This document shows positions 1-5,701 of a DNA stretch of 6,965 bases, piece by piece. The number at the start of each line of letters is the position of its first letter. Position 1 is the stretch's first letter. The notes beneath the pieces are model-generated. The model was not told the DNA's origin. It saw nothing but the letters and a program-made list of their open reading frames with translations, and ran no database searches. Both the position numbers and the translations under genes were made by a program. Origin of the DNA: an uncultured Collinsella sp. (lineage in GTDB: Bacteria; Actinomycetota; Coriobacteriia; Coriobacteriales; Coriobacteriaceae); the NCBI GenBank assembly GCA_900544995.1, contig UQXC01000075.1, positions 1 to 6,965 of the forward strand, given 5' to 3'.

Positions 1-167
1 TCGACACCGCCGAGTTCGCGATCCCCGGCCTTGACGACGAGTTCCGCGTCATCGTGTCTCCGTGGATCCTCTCCTCGCTGATCACCGATCGCCTTGCCGC
101 TTACTACGAGACGGTCACCAAGCACAACCTCAACTACCGTCGTTACTATCACCAGTTCGACTACTAA
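1..167 (+). CDS. C-terminal fragment of a probable SIS-domain phosphosugar deglycase/isomerase
   Basis: Only the last 54 codons are present; the first whole codon is at 3 and the TAA stop at 165-167. The fragment has a Ser-Pro-Trp turn (residues 19-21 of the fragment), a helix-like stretch (about 22-38), and ends in YRRYYHQFDY. From memory, an Arg-Arg-Tyr-Tyr...Tyr tail is typical of FrlB-like SIS proteins that deglycate fructoselysine- or glucoselysine-6-phosphate, and these often lie beside mannose-family PTS genes, as here. The catalytic SIS domains lie outside the window, so the substrate cannot be read. In such a pathway the enzyme would act in the cytoplasm on the phosphorylated sugar delivered by the PTS. 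It could equally be another SIS isomerase such as an AgaS-like or glucosamine-6-phosphate-type enzyme. The coding frame is well supported; the family call is moderate. Confidence 0.5.
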   Translation, partial: DTAEFAIPGLDDEFRVIVSPWILSSLITDRLAAYYETVTKHNLNYRRYYHQFDY

Positions 168-202
168 TCGGTGACAACTAAGCTACTGATCAAGAAGCAC
201 CC

Positions 203-231
203 TGCCCGGGCGCATGCGTCCGGGCATTTTT
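203..231 (+). terminator. intrinsic terminator-like hairpin between the SIS gene and PTS EIIA
   Basis: Arms 203-210 (TGCCCGGG) and 219-226 (TCCGGGCA) pair over 8 bp with one G-U pair, and the CGCATGCG between them can extend the stem. Five T residues follow directly (227-231). It starts 36 nt after the SIS stop codon and ends 30 nt before the EIIA start. That leaves no visible room for a separate promoter, so partial read-through into the PTS genes is likely. A second weak hairpin, GGCAT (223-227) with ATGCC (232-236), shares the 3' arm and would compete with it. Confidence 0.8.
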
Positions 232-261
232 ATGCCGAAATTCGCAAGAAAGGGGAATCGA

Positions 262-678
262 ATGAGGCAGTTTATCGTTGCATCCCATGCTCATTTTGCG
301 TCTGGAATCGTCGAGAGCATTGGGCTGCTCTCCGGTGAGCGCGAAAACGTCCATGCGCTGTCTATGTATGTCGACGGAAACGAGGACCTGACCAAGGAGG
401 CCGCAGCGGTTCTCGATGGGTTTGCTGCGGACGACGAGGTTGTCGTGTGCACTGACCTGTTCGGCGGCAGCGTCAACAACGAGTTCACCAAGATCGTCCA
501 GACGCGTCCCAACACGCACCTAGTGACCAATATGAACCTGCCGCTCCTTATTCAGCTGCTGTTCGTGCCCGACTCCACCCCAATTGATGAGGCCATTCGC
601 CAGATCGTCGAGGCGGACGACACCAAGGTCAAGTACGTCAACGACCTGCTGGGGCAGGCCGAACTCGATGAGTTTTAA
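262..678 (+). CDS. PTS mannose-family EIIA component (separate IIA subunit)
   Basis: Cytoplasmic phosphocarrier of a mannose-family phosphotransferase system: it takes phosphate from HPr on a histidine and passes it to EIIB. The 138-residue length fits a free-standing IIA domain. The N-terminal beta strand ends in IVASHAHFASGI, placing the phospho-accepting histidine at His9 (aligned with the active-site His near residue 10 in E. coli ManX); His11 is nearby but sits at a different position. The family's D-x-x-G-G-S motif is present as DLFGGSVNNEF (65-75), followed by NMNLPLL (90-96). I chose ATG 262 because AAAGGGGA (about 250-257) lies just upstream and because an in-frame upstream ATG at 214 would add residues foreign to the family and start inside the terminator hairpin. 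The gene is followed after 17 nt by EIIB. The substrate is not readable from this subunit. Confidence 0.93.
   Translation: MRQFIVASHAHFASGIVESIGLLSGERENVHALSMYVDGNEDLTKEAAAVLDGFAADDEVVVCTDLFGGSVNNEFTKIVQTRPNTHLVTNMNLPLLIQLLFVPDSTPIDEAIRQIVEADDTKVKYVNDLLGQAELDEF
665..678 (+). repeat. 14-bp direct repeat, copy 1 (3' end of EIIA)
   Basis: TCGATGAGTTTTAA here is identical to 1953-1966 at the 3' end of EIIC. In both places it encodes Asp-Glu-Phe-stop in the reading frame of the gene that ends there. Copy 2 also supplies the EIID start codon; in copy 1 the same embedded ATG opens only a five-codon frame (MSFNR, stop at 683-685). Confidence 0.6.
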
Positions 679-695
679 TCGCTAGGGAGCACATC

Positions 696-1166
696 ATGAT
701 TCAGATGATTCGCGTGGACTATCGACTGCTGCACGGCCAGGTTGCCGTTAGCTGGACTTCGGCTCTGGGTGCCGACTGCATCCTGTTGGTAAGCGACACG
801 GTCCTCAATGACAAGCTTCGTCTGCAGGCCCTGTCCCTTGCAAAACCGGAGGGCTGCAAGGTTGTCGTCAAAAACACCGAGGATGCCGTCAAGGCGCTCC
901 AGAGCGGTGTGACCGATAAGTACAAGCTCTTCGTAGTTTGCGAGACGATCCAGCAGGCCGGTGCCGTCGCCAAGGCGATGGGCGTCAAGAAGATCAACCT
1001 CGGCAATGTTGCCTTTAGCGAGGATGCCCGCCAGGTCTCGACGAGCGTGTTCCTTACGCCCGAAAACGAGGCATACGTCAAAGAACTGCTCGGCGAGGGC
1101 TACGAGCTGTTCATTCAAATGATTCCGGCAGATGCGAAGACTGACGCCGCGAAGGTCATCGGTTAG
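696..1166 (+). CDS. PTS mannose-family EIIB component
   Basis: Cytoplasmic IIB subunit that accepts phosphate from EIIA on a histidine and transfers it to the sugar as it passes through the EIIC-EIID channel. The 156-residue length matches a free IIB. The N-terminus carries the family signature R-x-D-x-R-L-[IL]-H-G-Q as RVDYRLLHGQ (6-15), placing the phosphohistidine at His13. Other conserved blocks are INLGN near residue 105 (the loop that packs against the phosphohistidine) and FIQMIPAD near the C-terminus. AGGGAG (684-689) sits 6 nt before ATG 696 and supports that start over the in-frame Met4. It follows EIIA by 17 nt and precedes EIIC by 8 nt, so the genes are almost certainly co-transcribed. 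I see no missing catalytic residue. Confidence 0.95.
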   Translation: MIQMIRVDYRLLHGQVAVSWTSALGADCILLVSDTVLNDKLRLQALSLAKPEGCKVVVKNTEDAVKALQSGVTDKYKLFVVCETIQQAGAVAKAMGVKKINLGNVAFSEDARQVSTSVFLTPENEAYVKELLGEGYELFIQMIPADAKTDAAKVIG

Positions 1167-1174
1167 GGGCCATC

Positions 1175-1966
1175 ATGGTTATCAAGACAATCCTGATTTT
1201 CCTTATTGCCCTTTTGGGCTATTCCGAGTGGCTGACCGGTACGAGCTACCTCCAGCGCCCGATTGTGCTCGGACCTCTGGTTGGCCTTGTCATGGGCGAC
1301 ATGGTGACCGGCACGATCATGGGCGCCACGATGGAGCTTGCCATGGTCGGCGCCATCTCGGTCGGTGCGTATAACCCGCCCGATACGATTTCCGGAACCA
1401 TCCTGGGTGTGTCGCTTGCCATGCAGGCCGGCGCGGACGCTTCGGCGGCCCTGACCCTGGGCATTCCCATCGCAACGATCGTCCTGGCGCTCGATACGGC
1501 CCTGGGCCAGCCGGTCATGCTGCTGCTGGTGCACCGTATCGACAAAAACGTCGAGGACGGGGACACCAAGGCCATCACGCGCAACATGCTCATCGCCGGT
1601 TACGCGCAGAGCTGGTGCGGCCTGCTGATTATTCCCCTGGCATTCTTCTTTGGCGCCGATGCTGTTGCCAGCCTGCTCAACATCATCCCCGATTTCGTTC
1701 AGACCGGCATGGATGTCGCCGCCGCCTTCTTGCCCGCACTCGGCTTTGCGATGCTGGCGCAGATGATTATGAACAAAACGGTGGCTCCGTTCTTCTTCGC
1801 TGGCTTCTTCCTCGTCGCCTACTTTGGCATTAGCACGACGGGCGTGGCGATCTTTGCCGCGATCATCGTCGTCGCGATGACGGTTTTGGGTGATAAGAAA
1901 AAAGCGGAGCAGCCCGCAGTGGCAACCGAGGATCCTGCGATTGGGAGTGGGTTCGATGAGTTTTAA
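1175..1966 (+). CDS. PTS mannose-family EIIC membrane component
   Basis: Integral membrane subunit that, with EIID, forms the sugar-conducting channel. The 263-residue protein is strongly hydrophobic, with several membrane segments: an N-terminal one (about 3-15), others around 30-60 and 75-115, and the GFFLVAYFGISTTGVAIF region around 212-229. The family block RPIVLGPLVGLVMGD (28-42) and the GATMELAMVGAISVGAYNPP region (50-69) match the conserved core of ManY-type proteins. The C-terminal tail after the last membrane segment is polar (DKKKAEQPAVATEDP) and ends DEF, like EIIA. AGGGG (1165-1169), which overlaps the EIIB stop, supports ATG 1175. The 3' end overlaps EIID by 11 nt, consistent with translational coupling of two partners needed in equal amounts. 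Confidence 0.94.
   Translation: MVIKTILIFLIALLGYSEWLTGTSYLQRPIVLGPLVGLVMGDMVTGTIMGATMELAMVGAISVGAYNPPDTISGTILGVSLAMQAGADASAALTLGIPIATIVLALDTALGQPVMLLLVHRIDKNVEDGDTKAITRNMLIAGYAQSWCGLLIIPLAFFFGADAVASLLNIIPDFVQTGMDVAAAFLPALGFAMLAQMIMNKTVAPFFFAGFFLVAYFGISTTGVAIFAAIIVVAMTVLGDKKKAEQPAVATEDPAIGSGFDEF
1953..1966 (+). repeat. 14-bp direct repeat, copy 2 (EIIC stop / EIID start)
   Basis: Identical to 665-678. Here it is the EIIC-EIID junction: the EIIC stop TAA is 1964-1966 and the EIID start ATG is 1956-1958, so the element encodes both the EIIC C-terminal DEF and the EIID N-terminal MSF in two frames. Confidence 0.6.
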
Positions 1967-2792
1967 GTTTGAGTCTTCTTACGACGGGCTGATTTCCCGC
2001 GCAGACCTTAAGAAGTTGTTCTGGCGCTCGATTCCCTATGAGCATTCGTGGAACTACGAGCGTATGGGCCATATCGGCTTTATGTGGGCCCTTATGCCGA
2101 TTCTTCGCAAGCTGTATCCGCAGGATGCGGACTTTAAGGCCGCCCTTAAGCGCCATATGGAGCTCTATAACGTCACGCCGTACATCTCGACGCTCCCCAT
2201 GTCCATCGCCGCTGCAATGGAGGAGGTCAACGCTACTGACGATAGCTTTGACACGAGCGCGATCTCTAATGTCAAGCTTGCTTTGATGGGACCGCTGTCC
2301 GGCGTGGGTGATGCCTTCTACTGGGGCACGCTGCGAATTTTGGCAACGGGTGTCGGCACGTCGCTGGCGCTGCAGGGCTCCATTCTTGGCCCGATTTTGT
2401 TCCTGCTCGTGTTCAACGTCCCTCACTACATCATCCGTTACCTGCTGACGTTTGTGGGATATCGCTTTGGCTCGGACATGATCAGCAAGGTCCAGGAATC
2501 GGGCATTATGGACACGATCGTCAAGATGGCCTCTATCATGGGCGCCATGGTGATCGGTGCTATGACCATGGAGATGGTCACCGTGGACATTCCGCTCATG
2601 GTCGGCGCGGGCGATGGTGCTCAGACGCTGGCCGAGCTGCTCAACGGAATCTTCCCGGGCTTTGTCACGATGGGGCTGTTTGGAATCGTCTATCTCATGC
2701 TCAAGAAGAAGATGAATCCGCTGCTCATCATGCTCGTGATCCTGCTCGTGAGTATCGCCGGCGCGTTCTTTGGAGTGCTTGGTGTCCAGTAG
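1956..2792 (+). CDS. PTS mannose-family EIID membrane component
   Basis: Second membrane subunit of the mannose-family PTS channel. At 278 residues it matches ManZ-type proteins. Conserved landmarks run in order: SWNYERMGHIGFMW (31-44), the histidine-containing KRHMELYNVTPY block (65-76), AAAMEEV (85-91), the hallmark LMGPLSGVGDAFYW (109-122), and GSILGPILF about 20 residues further on. Hydrophobic segments follow, including the final C-terminal one. The frame is open further upstream to an ATG at 1890, but those 22 extra residues lie inside the EIIC coding sequence and are Arg/Ser-rich, unlike the family. ATG 1956 is preceded by GGGAG (1943-1947) at a normal distance and begins MSFKFESSYDG. 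It overlaps the end of EIIC by 11 nt. Sugar specificity of this permease cannot be read by eye. Confidence 0.94.
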   Translation: MSFKFESSYDGLISRADLKKLFWRSIPYEHSWNYERMGHIGFMWALMPILRKLYPQDADFKAALKRHMELYNVTPYISTLPMSIAAAMEEVNATDDSFDTSAISNVKLALMGPLSGVGDAFYWGTLRILATGVGTSLALQGSILGPILFLLVFNVPHYIIRYLLTFVGYRFGSDMISKVQESGIMDTIVKMASIMGAMVIGAMTMEMVTVDIPLMVGAGDGAQTLAELLNGIFPGFVTMGLFGIVYLMLKKKMNPLLIMLVILLVSIAGAFFGVLGVQ

Positions 2793-2824
2793 AGTATCCG
2801 TCATAATGAGAACAATGTAAGAGG

Positions 2825-2858
2825 GGGCGTCGCGCACACTGTGCTGCGGCGCCCTTTT
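2825..2858 (+). terminator. terminator-like hairpin between EIID and the epimerase gene
   Basis: GGGCGTCGC (2825-2833) pairs with GCGGCGCCC (2846-2854) over 9 bp with one G-U pair. Past a single bulged T (2845), GCAC (2834-2837) pairs with GTGC (2841-2844) around a 3-nt loop. Four Ts follow (2855-2858). It ends only 17 nt before the next start codon, so any transcript of the downstream gene from the PTS promoter must read through it. It may set a lower level of the epimerase than of the permease. Confidence 0.7.
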
Positions 2859-2875
2859 GCCGAAAGGTGGACAAG

Positions 2876-3712
2876 ATGGAGTATCCGCAGCTTGCCGTCA
2901 TGAATATCAGCCATCGTTATTTTGACCTTGAGGAATTCTTTTCTTCGGCAGCGGCCTCGGGTTACACGTGTTGCGAGCTTTGGACCGGGGCGATGCATCT
3001 GTATGTCGATTGCCATGGATACGATTCGCTCGAGCAGGTGCGGGAGCTGTCGCAGCGGTATGGGGTTCGGATTGTGGGGCTTTGTCCCGAACAGAACAAC
3101 CCCAAGCCGTGGAATATCGCGGCGCGCGGGAATGAGGCGCGTGCCCGCACGCTCGCGTACTTTAAGAACGTTGTGGATATTGCGGCGGAACTTGGAGCCG
3201 AGCAGGTCATGGTCTCGAGCGGCTGGGCATTTTTGAACGAGCCAATCGAGGACGCGTGGGGTCGAAGTGCCTCGATGCTGCGTGCGATTGCCGAGCATGC
3301 GGGAGAGCGCGGCGTGCGGCTGGTGCTCGAGGCCCTACAGCCGGTTGAGTCGATGATCGTGAACTCGGCGGCCGACACGAAGCGCATGATCGAGGCGGTT
3401 GATCATCCGGCACTTAAGGCGTGTCTGGATTTGGGCGCTATGGCGGTGGCGGGGGATACCATCGACGATTATTTCGATCTGCTTGGCGATGATGTCGCCC
3501 ACGTGCATTTTGTCGATGTTGCGGCAGACGGCACGACGCATCTTGCCTGGGGTGACGGCGACCGCGATATGCGCGCCGACCTGGATAGGCTGGTGGCGCG
3601 CGGCTATCGCGGAGTTGTTTCGGCCGAGACCTATGACTGGCGCTATTTCGCCAATCCTGCGGCGGCCGACGCTCAGGTTATGGCGGAGTACCGACGCGCG
3701 ATTGGCGCCTAG
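2876..3712 (+). CDS. TIM-barrel sugar 3-epimerase / sugar-phosphate isomerase, FrlC-like
   Basis: A 278-residue protein of the xylose-isomerase-like TIM-barrel family (AP endonuclease family 2 fold), which includes tagatose/psicose 3-epimerases and fructoselysine 3-epimerase FrlC. Four residues sit where the family binds its divalent metal: Glu152 (LVLEAL), Asp185 (ACLDLG), His211 (HVHFVD) and Glu251 (SAET). GYTCCELWTGAMH (29-41), GLCPEQNNPKPWN (68-80) and QPVES (155-159) recall the E. coli FrlC layout from memory (an E-x-W-x-G block, then PE-x-N, then P-x-ES). The likely role is cytoplasmic epimerisation or isomerisation of a ketose or ketose adduct. ATG 2876 is chosen because AAAGGTGG (2863-2870) ends 5 nt before it; an in-frame GTG at 2867 would overlap that sequence. 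It is last in the PTS gene string. Exact substrate is uncertain; the fold and metal site are secure. Confidence 0.82.
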   Translation: MEYPQLAVMNISHRYFDLEEFFSSAAASGYTCCELWTGAMHLYVDCHGYDSLEQVRELSQRYGVRIVGLCPEQNNPKPWNIAARGNEARARTLAYFKNVVDIAAELGAEQVMVSSGWAFLNEPIEDAWGRSASMLRAIAEHAGERGVRLVLEALQPVESMIVNSAADTKRMIEAVDHPALKACLDLGAMAVAGDTIDDYFDLLGDDVAHVHFVDVAADGTTHLAWGDGDRDMRADLDRLVARGYRGVVSAETYDWRYFANPAAADAQVMAEYRRAIGA

Positions 3713-3775
3713 GTGGGGTTGGGTTGCGGCAATCTGCCCTATGTTTCCAAATGAATACGGTGTGAGCGGCTGCGA

Positions 3776-3806
3776 TGGATTTTCCCCGCAAGCACTCTAG
3801 TATGCT
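3776..3806 (+). promoter_or_regulatory. weak candidate promoter for the his genes
   Basis: TATGCT (3801-3806) resembles a -10 hexamer, but the best -35-like match, TGGATT (3776-3781), has a 19-nt spacer and matches only half the consensus. If real, transcription would start close to the inverted repeat at 3816. The rest of the 169-bp gap 3713-3881 shows no T-box signature, no run of His codons in a leader peptide and no other recognisable element. Confidence 0.2.
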
Positions 3807-3815
3807 AAAGTACCC

Positions 3816-3845
3816 AGAAGACCGGCGGAGCTATGCCGGTCTTCT
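3816..3845 (+). terminator. perfect 11-bp inverted repeat upstream of hisZG (terminator or leader hairpin)
   Basis: AGAAGACCGGC (3816-3826) pairs perfectly with GCCGGTCTTCT (3835-3845) around an 8-nt loop. The following bases (GTTCTATAT) are only moderately U-rich, so termination may be inefficient. It could end the sugar operon, or, if the weak promoter at 3801 is used, form a hairpin at the very 5' end of the his transcript. The repeat itself is certain; its job is not. Confidence 0.6.
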
Positions 3846-3866
3846 GTTCTATATGAAACGCAGCAT

Positions 3867-3873
3867 GAGGAGG
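3867..3873 (+). promoter_or_regulatory. strong ribosome binding site for hisZG
   Basis: GAGGAGG is a near-perfect Shine-Dalgarno sequence, 8 nt before ATG 3882. It decides the start of the fusion gene and suggests efficient independent translation initiation after the inverted repeat. Confidence 0.85.
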
Positions 3874-3881
3874 CTCACCAG

Positions 3882-5597
3882 ATGACGGCCACACCGTGGG
3901 GATTCCGGGACATATTGCCCGAGGAGGCTCAGGCGCGCGAGGAGATTGCGCTGACGGTGAAGGGCTGCTTTAGGGATCATCATTACCTTCCGGTCGAGAC
4001 GCCGCTGCTCGAGGACAAGGGCTCGCTCGAGGAGGGCGGCCGCATTGCGGACACGCCGTTTAAGCTCTTTGATGACGACGGTCGCCTGCTGGTGGTCCGT
4101 CCCGACAACACGCTGCCGATCGTTCGCCTGGTTTCGACTCGCATGCGTGCGGCCGATCTGCCGCTGCGCCTGCGCTACGAGGCGCCGGTGGTCCGCGAGT
4201 GTCAGCGCAATGCCGGTGGCTCGCGTCAGTTTACGCAACTGGGTTTTGAGCTCATCGGCGCGGGCGACACCGCGGGCGATGTCGAGATTGTCTCACTGGT
4301 GGCCGAGGCCGTGCGCAAGCTGGCACTTCCCGGTGCGCGCATTATCGCGGGCAGCGTGCGTCCGTTTAAGGAACTGCTTGCGGCGTGCGAAGATCGCGAG
4401 CTGGCTGCCGAGGCGCTGCGCTGCGTGCACGCCAACGACTTTGTGGGCCTCGATGCCCGCGTGGCGGCAAGTGCTGAGCCCGAGGCCGTCAAGGCCGCCA
4501 TTAGCGAGCTGCCGCGCCTGCACGGTGGTGCCGAGGTGCTCGACCGTGTCGACGCGCTGCTGGCGGCGGCGGGCATTGTCGCGTCGCTTACGCGCGAGCT
4601 GCGTGCCCTGGTCGAGGGCCTGGCTCCCGAGGACGCCCAGGTACTGTCCTTCGACTTCTCCATCATGAACTCGTTTGATTACTACACGGGCCTGGTCTTT
4701 AAGGCCTATGCCGGTGGCCTGCCCGATCCGGTGGGTTCGGGCGGACGCTACGACTCCATCTTTACCGGTGCATTTGGCGATGGCATCGAGGTGCCGGCGG
4801 CGGGCTTCGCCTTTTCGCTCGAGCGCCTGGAGGCCGCGCACACCTCGGCCGAGGACGCTGCTTCCGATGGCGATCACGCCGCGGGCCGTGGCGCCGAGGG
4901 TCCGCTGCGCATTGCCGTGCCCAAGGGCTCGCTTAAGGCCGACACACTCGACGTGCTCGAGGCCGCGGGCTTGGATGTCTCTGAGCTGCGCGACCCCGGC
5001 CGTCACCTCATCGTGCGCGGCCGCGACACACACGCTGGTGAGGGCACGGTCGGCGATATCGAGTTTGTCATCGTGCGTCCCAGCGACGCACCCGCTTTTG
5101 TGGGCTGTGGCGGCGCCGACTGCGGCATCTGCGGCTGGGACTCGCTCATCGAGGCCGACCTCAACCTGCTGCAGCTGGTCGACCTGGGCTACGGCCTGTG
5201 CACGTTTATCGAGGCGGAGCCCGCGTGGCGCGCTGGCCAGGCCGAGCGCAACTATGCCCGTCGCGGTTCTCTTCGCGTGGCCACCAAGTACCCGCGCATC
5301 GCGAGCGCTTGGTATGCCGAACGCGGTGTGAATGTCGACATCGTTTCGCTGCACGGTAACATCGAGCTGGGTCCCATTGTCGGTATGACCGACCGTATCG
5401 TGGATATCACCGCCACGGGCGCCACGCTGCGCGATAACGACCTGGTCATCACCGGCCGCATCATGGACTGCACGGCCCGTTTCTTTGTCAATCCGGGCGC
5501 CGCTCGCCTGGATCCGCGCGTACGCAATCTGGCAGATCGCCTGACCGCGGCCGTGAAGGACAAGCATTTTGAGCCCGTCGCGGGCTCGGCACAATAG
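3882..5597 (+). CDS. hisZG: HisZ-HisG fusion: single-chain ATP phosphoribosyltransferase
   Basis: One uninterrupted 571-codon frame carries both parts of two-component ATP phosphoribosyltransferase, which condenses ATP and PRPP in the first step of histidine synthesis. Residues 1 to about 318 are the class II synthetase-like HisZ domain: RPDNTLPIVRL (73-83), QFTQLGFELIG (116-126), FDYYTGLVF (265-273), GGRYDSIFTGAFG (287-299) and AAGFAFSLERL (306-316). The HisRS catalytic Arg of the RGLDYY motif appears replaced (Asn263), and there is no anticodon-binding domain, so this is HisZ rather than HisRS. An Ala/Asp/Gly-rich linker (about 320-340) leads to short-form HisG (341-571) with LRIAVPKGSL, VRPSD (398-402), RVATKYP, LHG, and the PRPP-binding signature from Glu495 to Leu516, including DITATGATL (508-516). 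HisG carries an unusual Cys409/414/417 cluster. No convincing internal start precedes the HisG half. HisD follows after 104 nt. Confidence 0.92.
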   Translation: MTATPWGFRDILPEEAQAREEIALTVKGCFRDHHYLPVETPLLEDKGSLEEGGRIADTPFKLFDDDGRLLVVRPDNTLPIVRLVSTRMRAADLPLRLRYEAPVVRECQRNAGGSRQFTQLGFELIGAGDTAGDVEIVSLVAEAVRKLALPGARIIAGSVRPFKELLAACEDRELAAEALRCVHANDFVGLDARVAASAEPEAVKAAISELPRLHGGAEVLDRVDALLAAAGIVASLTRELRALVEGLAPEDAQVLSFDFSIMNSFDYYTGLVFKAYAGGLPDPVGSGGRYDSIFTGAFGDGIEVPAAGFAFSLERLEAAHTSAEDAASDGDHAAGRGAEGPLRIAVPKGSLKADTLDVLEAAGLDVSELRDPGRHLIVRGRDTHAGEGTVGDIEFVIVRPSDAPAFVGCGGADCGICGWDSLIEADLNLLQLVDLGYGLCTFIEAEPAWRAGQAERNYARRGSLRVATKYPRIASAWYAERGVNVDIVSLHGNIELGPIVGMTDRIVDITATGATLRDNDLVITGRIMDCTARFFVNPGAARLDPRVRNLADRLTAAVKDKHFEPVAGSAQ

Positions 5598-5611
5598 CGC
5601 GAGCACGCACG

Positions 5612-5668
5612 GGCGCCCCAACGTACGGGCTGCGGGCCGTTGGCGCCGCCGCCCGACCTCTCGTTTTT
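5612..5668 (+). promoter_or_regulatory. imperfect hairpin plus distant T-run in the hisZG-hisD gap
   Basis: GGCGCC (5612-5617) and AACG (5620-5623) can pair with CGTT (5638-5641) and GGCGCC (5642-5647), with CC bulged at 5618-5619. A run of five Ts lies at 5664-5668, 16 nt past the hairpin, which is too far for a standard intrinsic terminator. It may be an RNA stability or processing element, or a weak terminator. The remaining bases up to the hisD Shine-Dalgarno sequence show nothing recognisable. Confidence 0.3.
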
Positions 5669-5701
5669 CGAACATAATCTCGACCGATAGGGGATACCGA
5701 T

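Noticed and set aside
214..261. N-terminal extension of EIIA from ATG 214
   Set aside because: It starts inside the terminator hairpin, lacks a ribosome binding site, and adds residues absent from the family; ATG 262 has a good one.
1863..2837. Minus-strand open frame of 324 codons opposite EIID
   Set aside because: Its product is His/Arg/Gln-rich, unlike any family I recognise, and the + strand carries a clear EIID; it is a shadow frame.
3853..3885. Ten-codon upstream frame MKRSMRRLTR whose TGA overlaps the hisZG ATG
   Set aside because: No Shine-Dalgarno sequence precedes its ATG, and its AGG-AGG codons are simply the ribosome binding site of hisZG. It has no His codons, so it is not a his leader peptide. 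The overlap is probably chance.
3882..4838. Reading the first half of the fusion as histidyl-tRNA synthetase
   Set aside because: The catalytic Arg of the RGLDYY motif is replaced, the anticodon-binding domain is absent, and the context is HisG plus hisD, so HisZ fits better.
4293..5675. Long open frame of 460 codons on the minus strand, opposite hisZG and its downstream gap
   Set aside because: It mirrors the codon-position GC bias of the + strand gene, shows no recognisable domain and lies opposite a clearly conserved enzyme.
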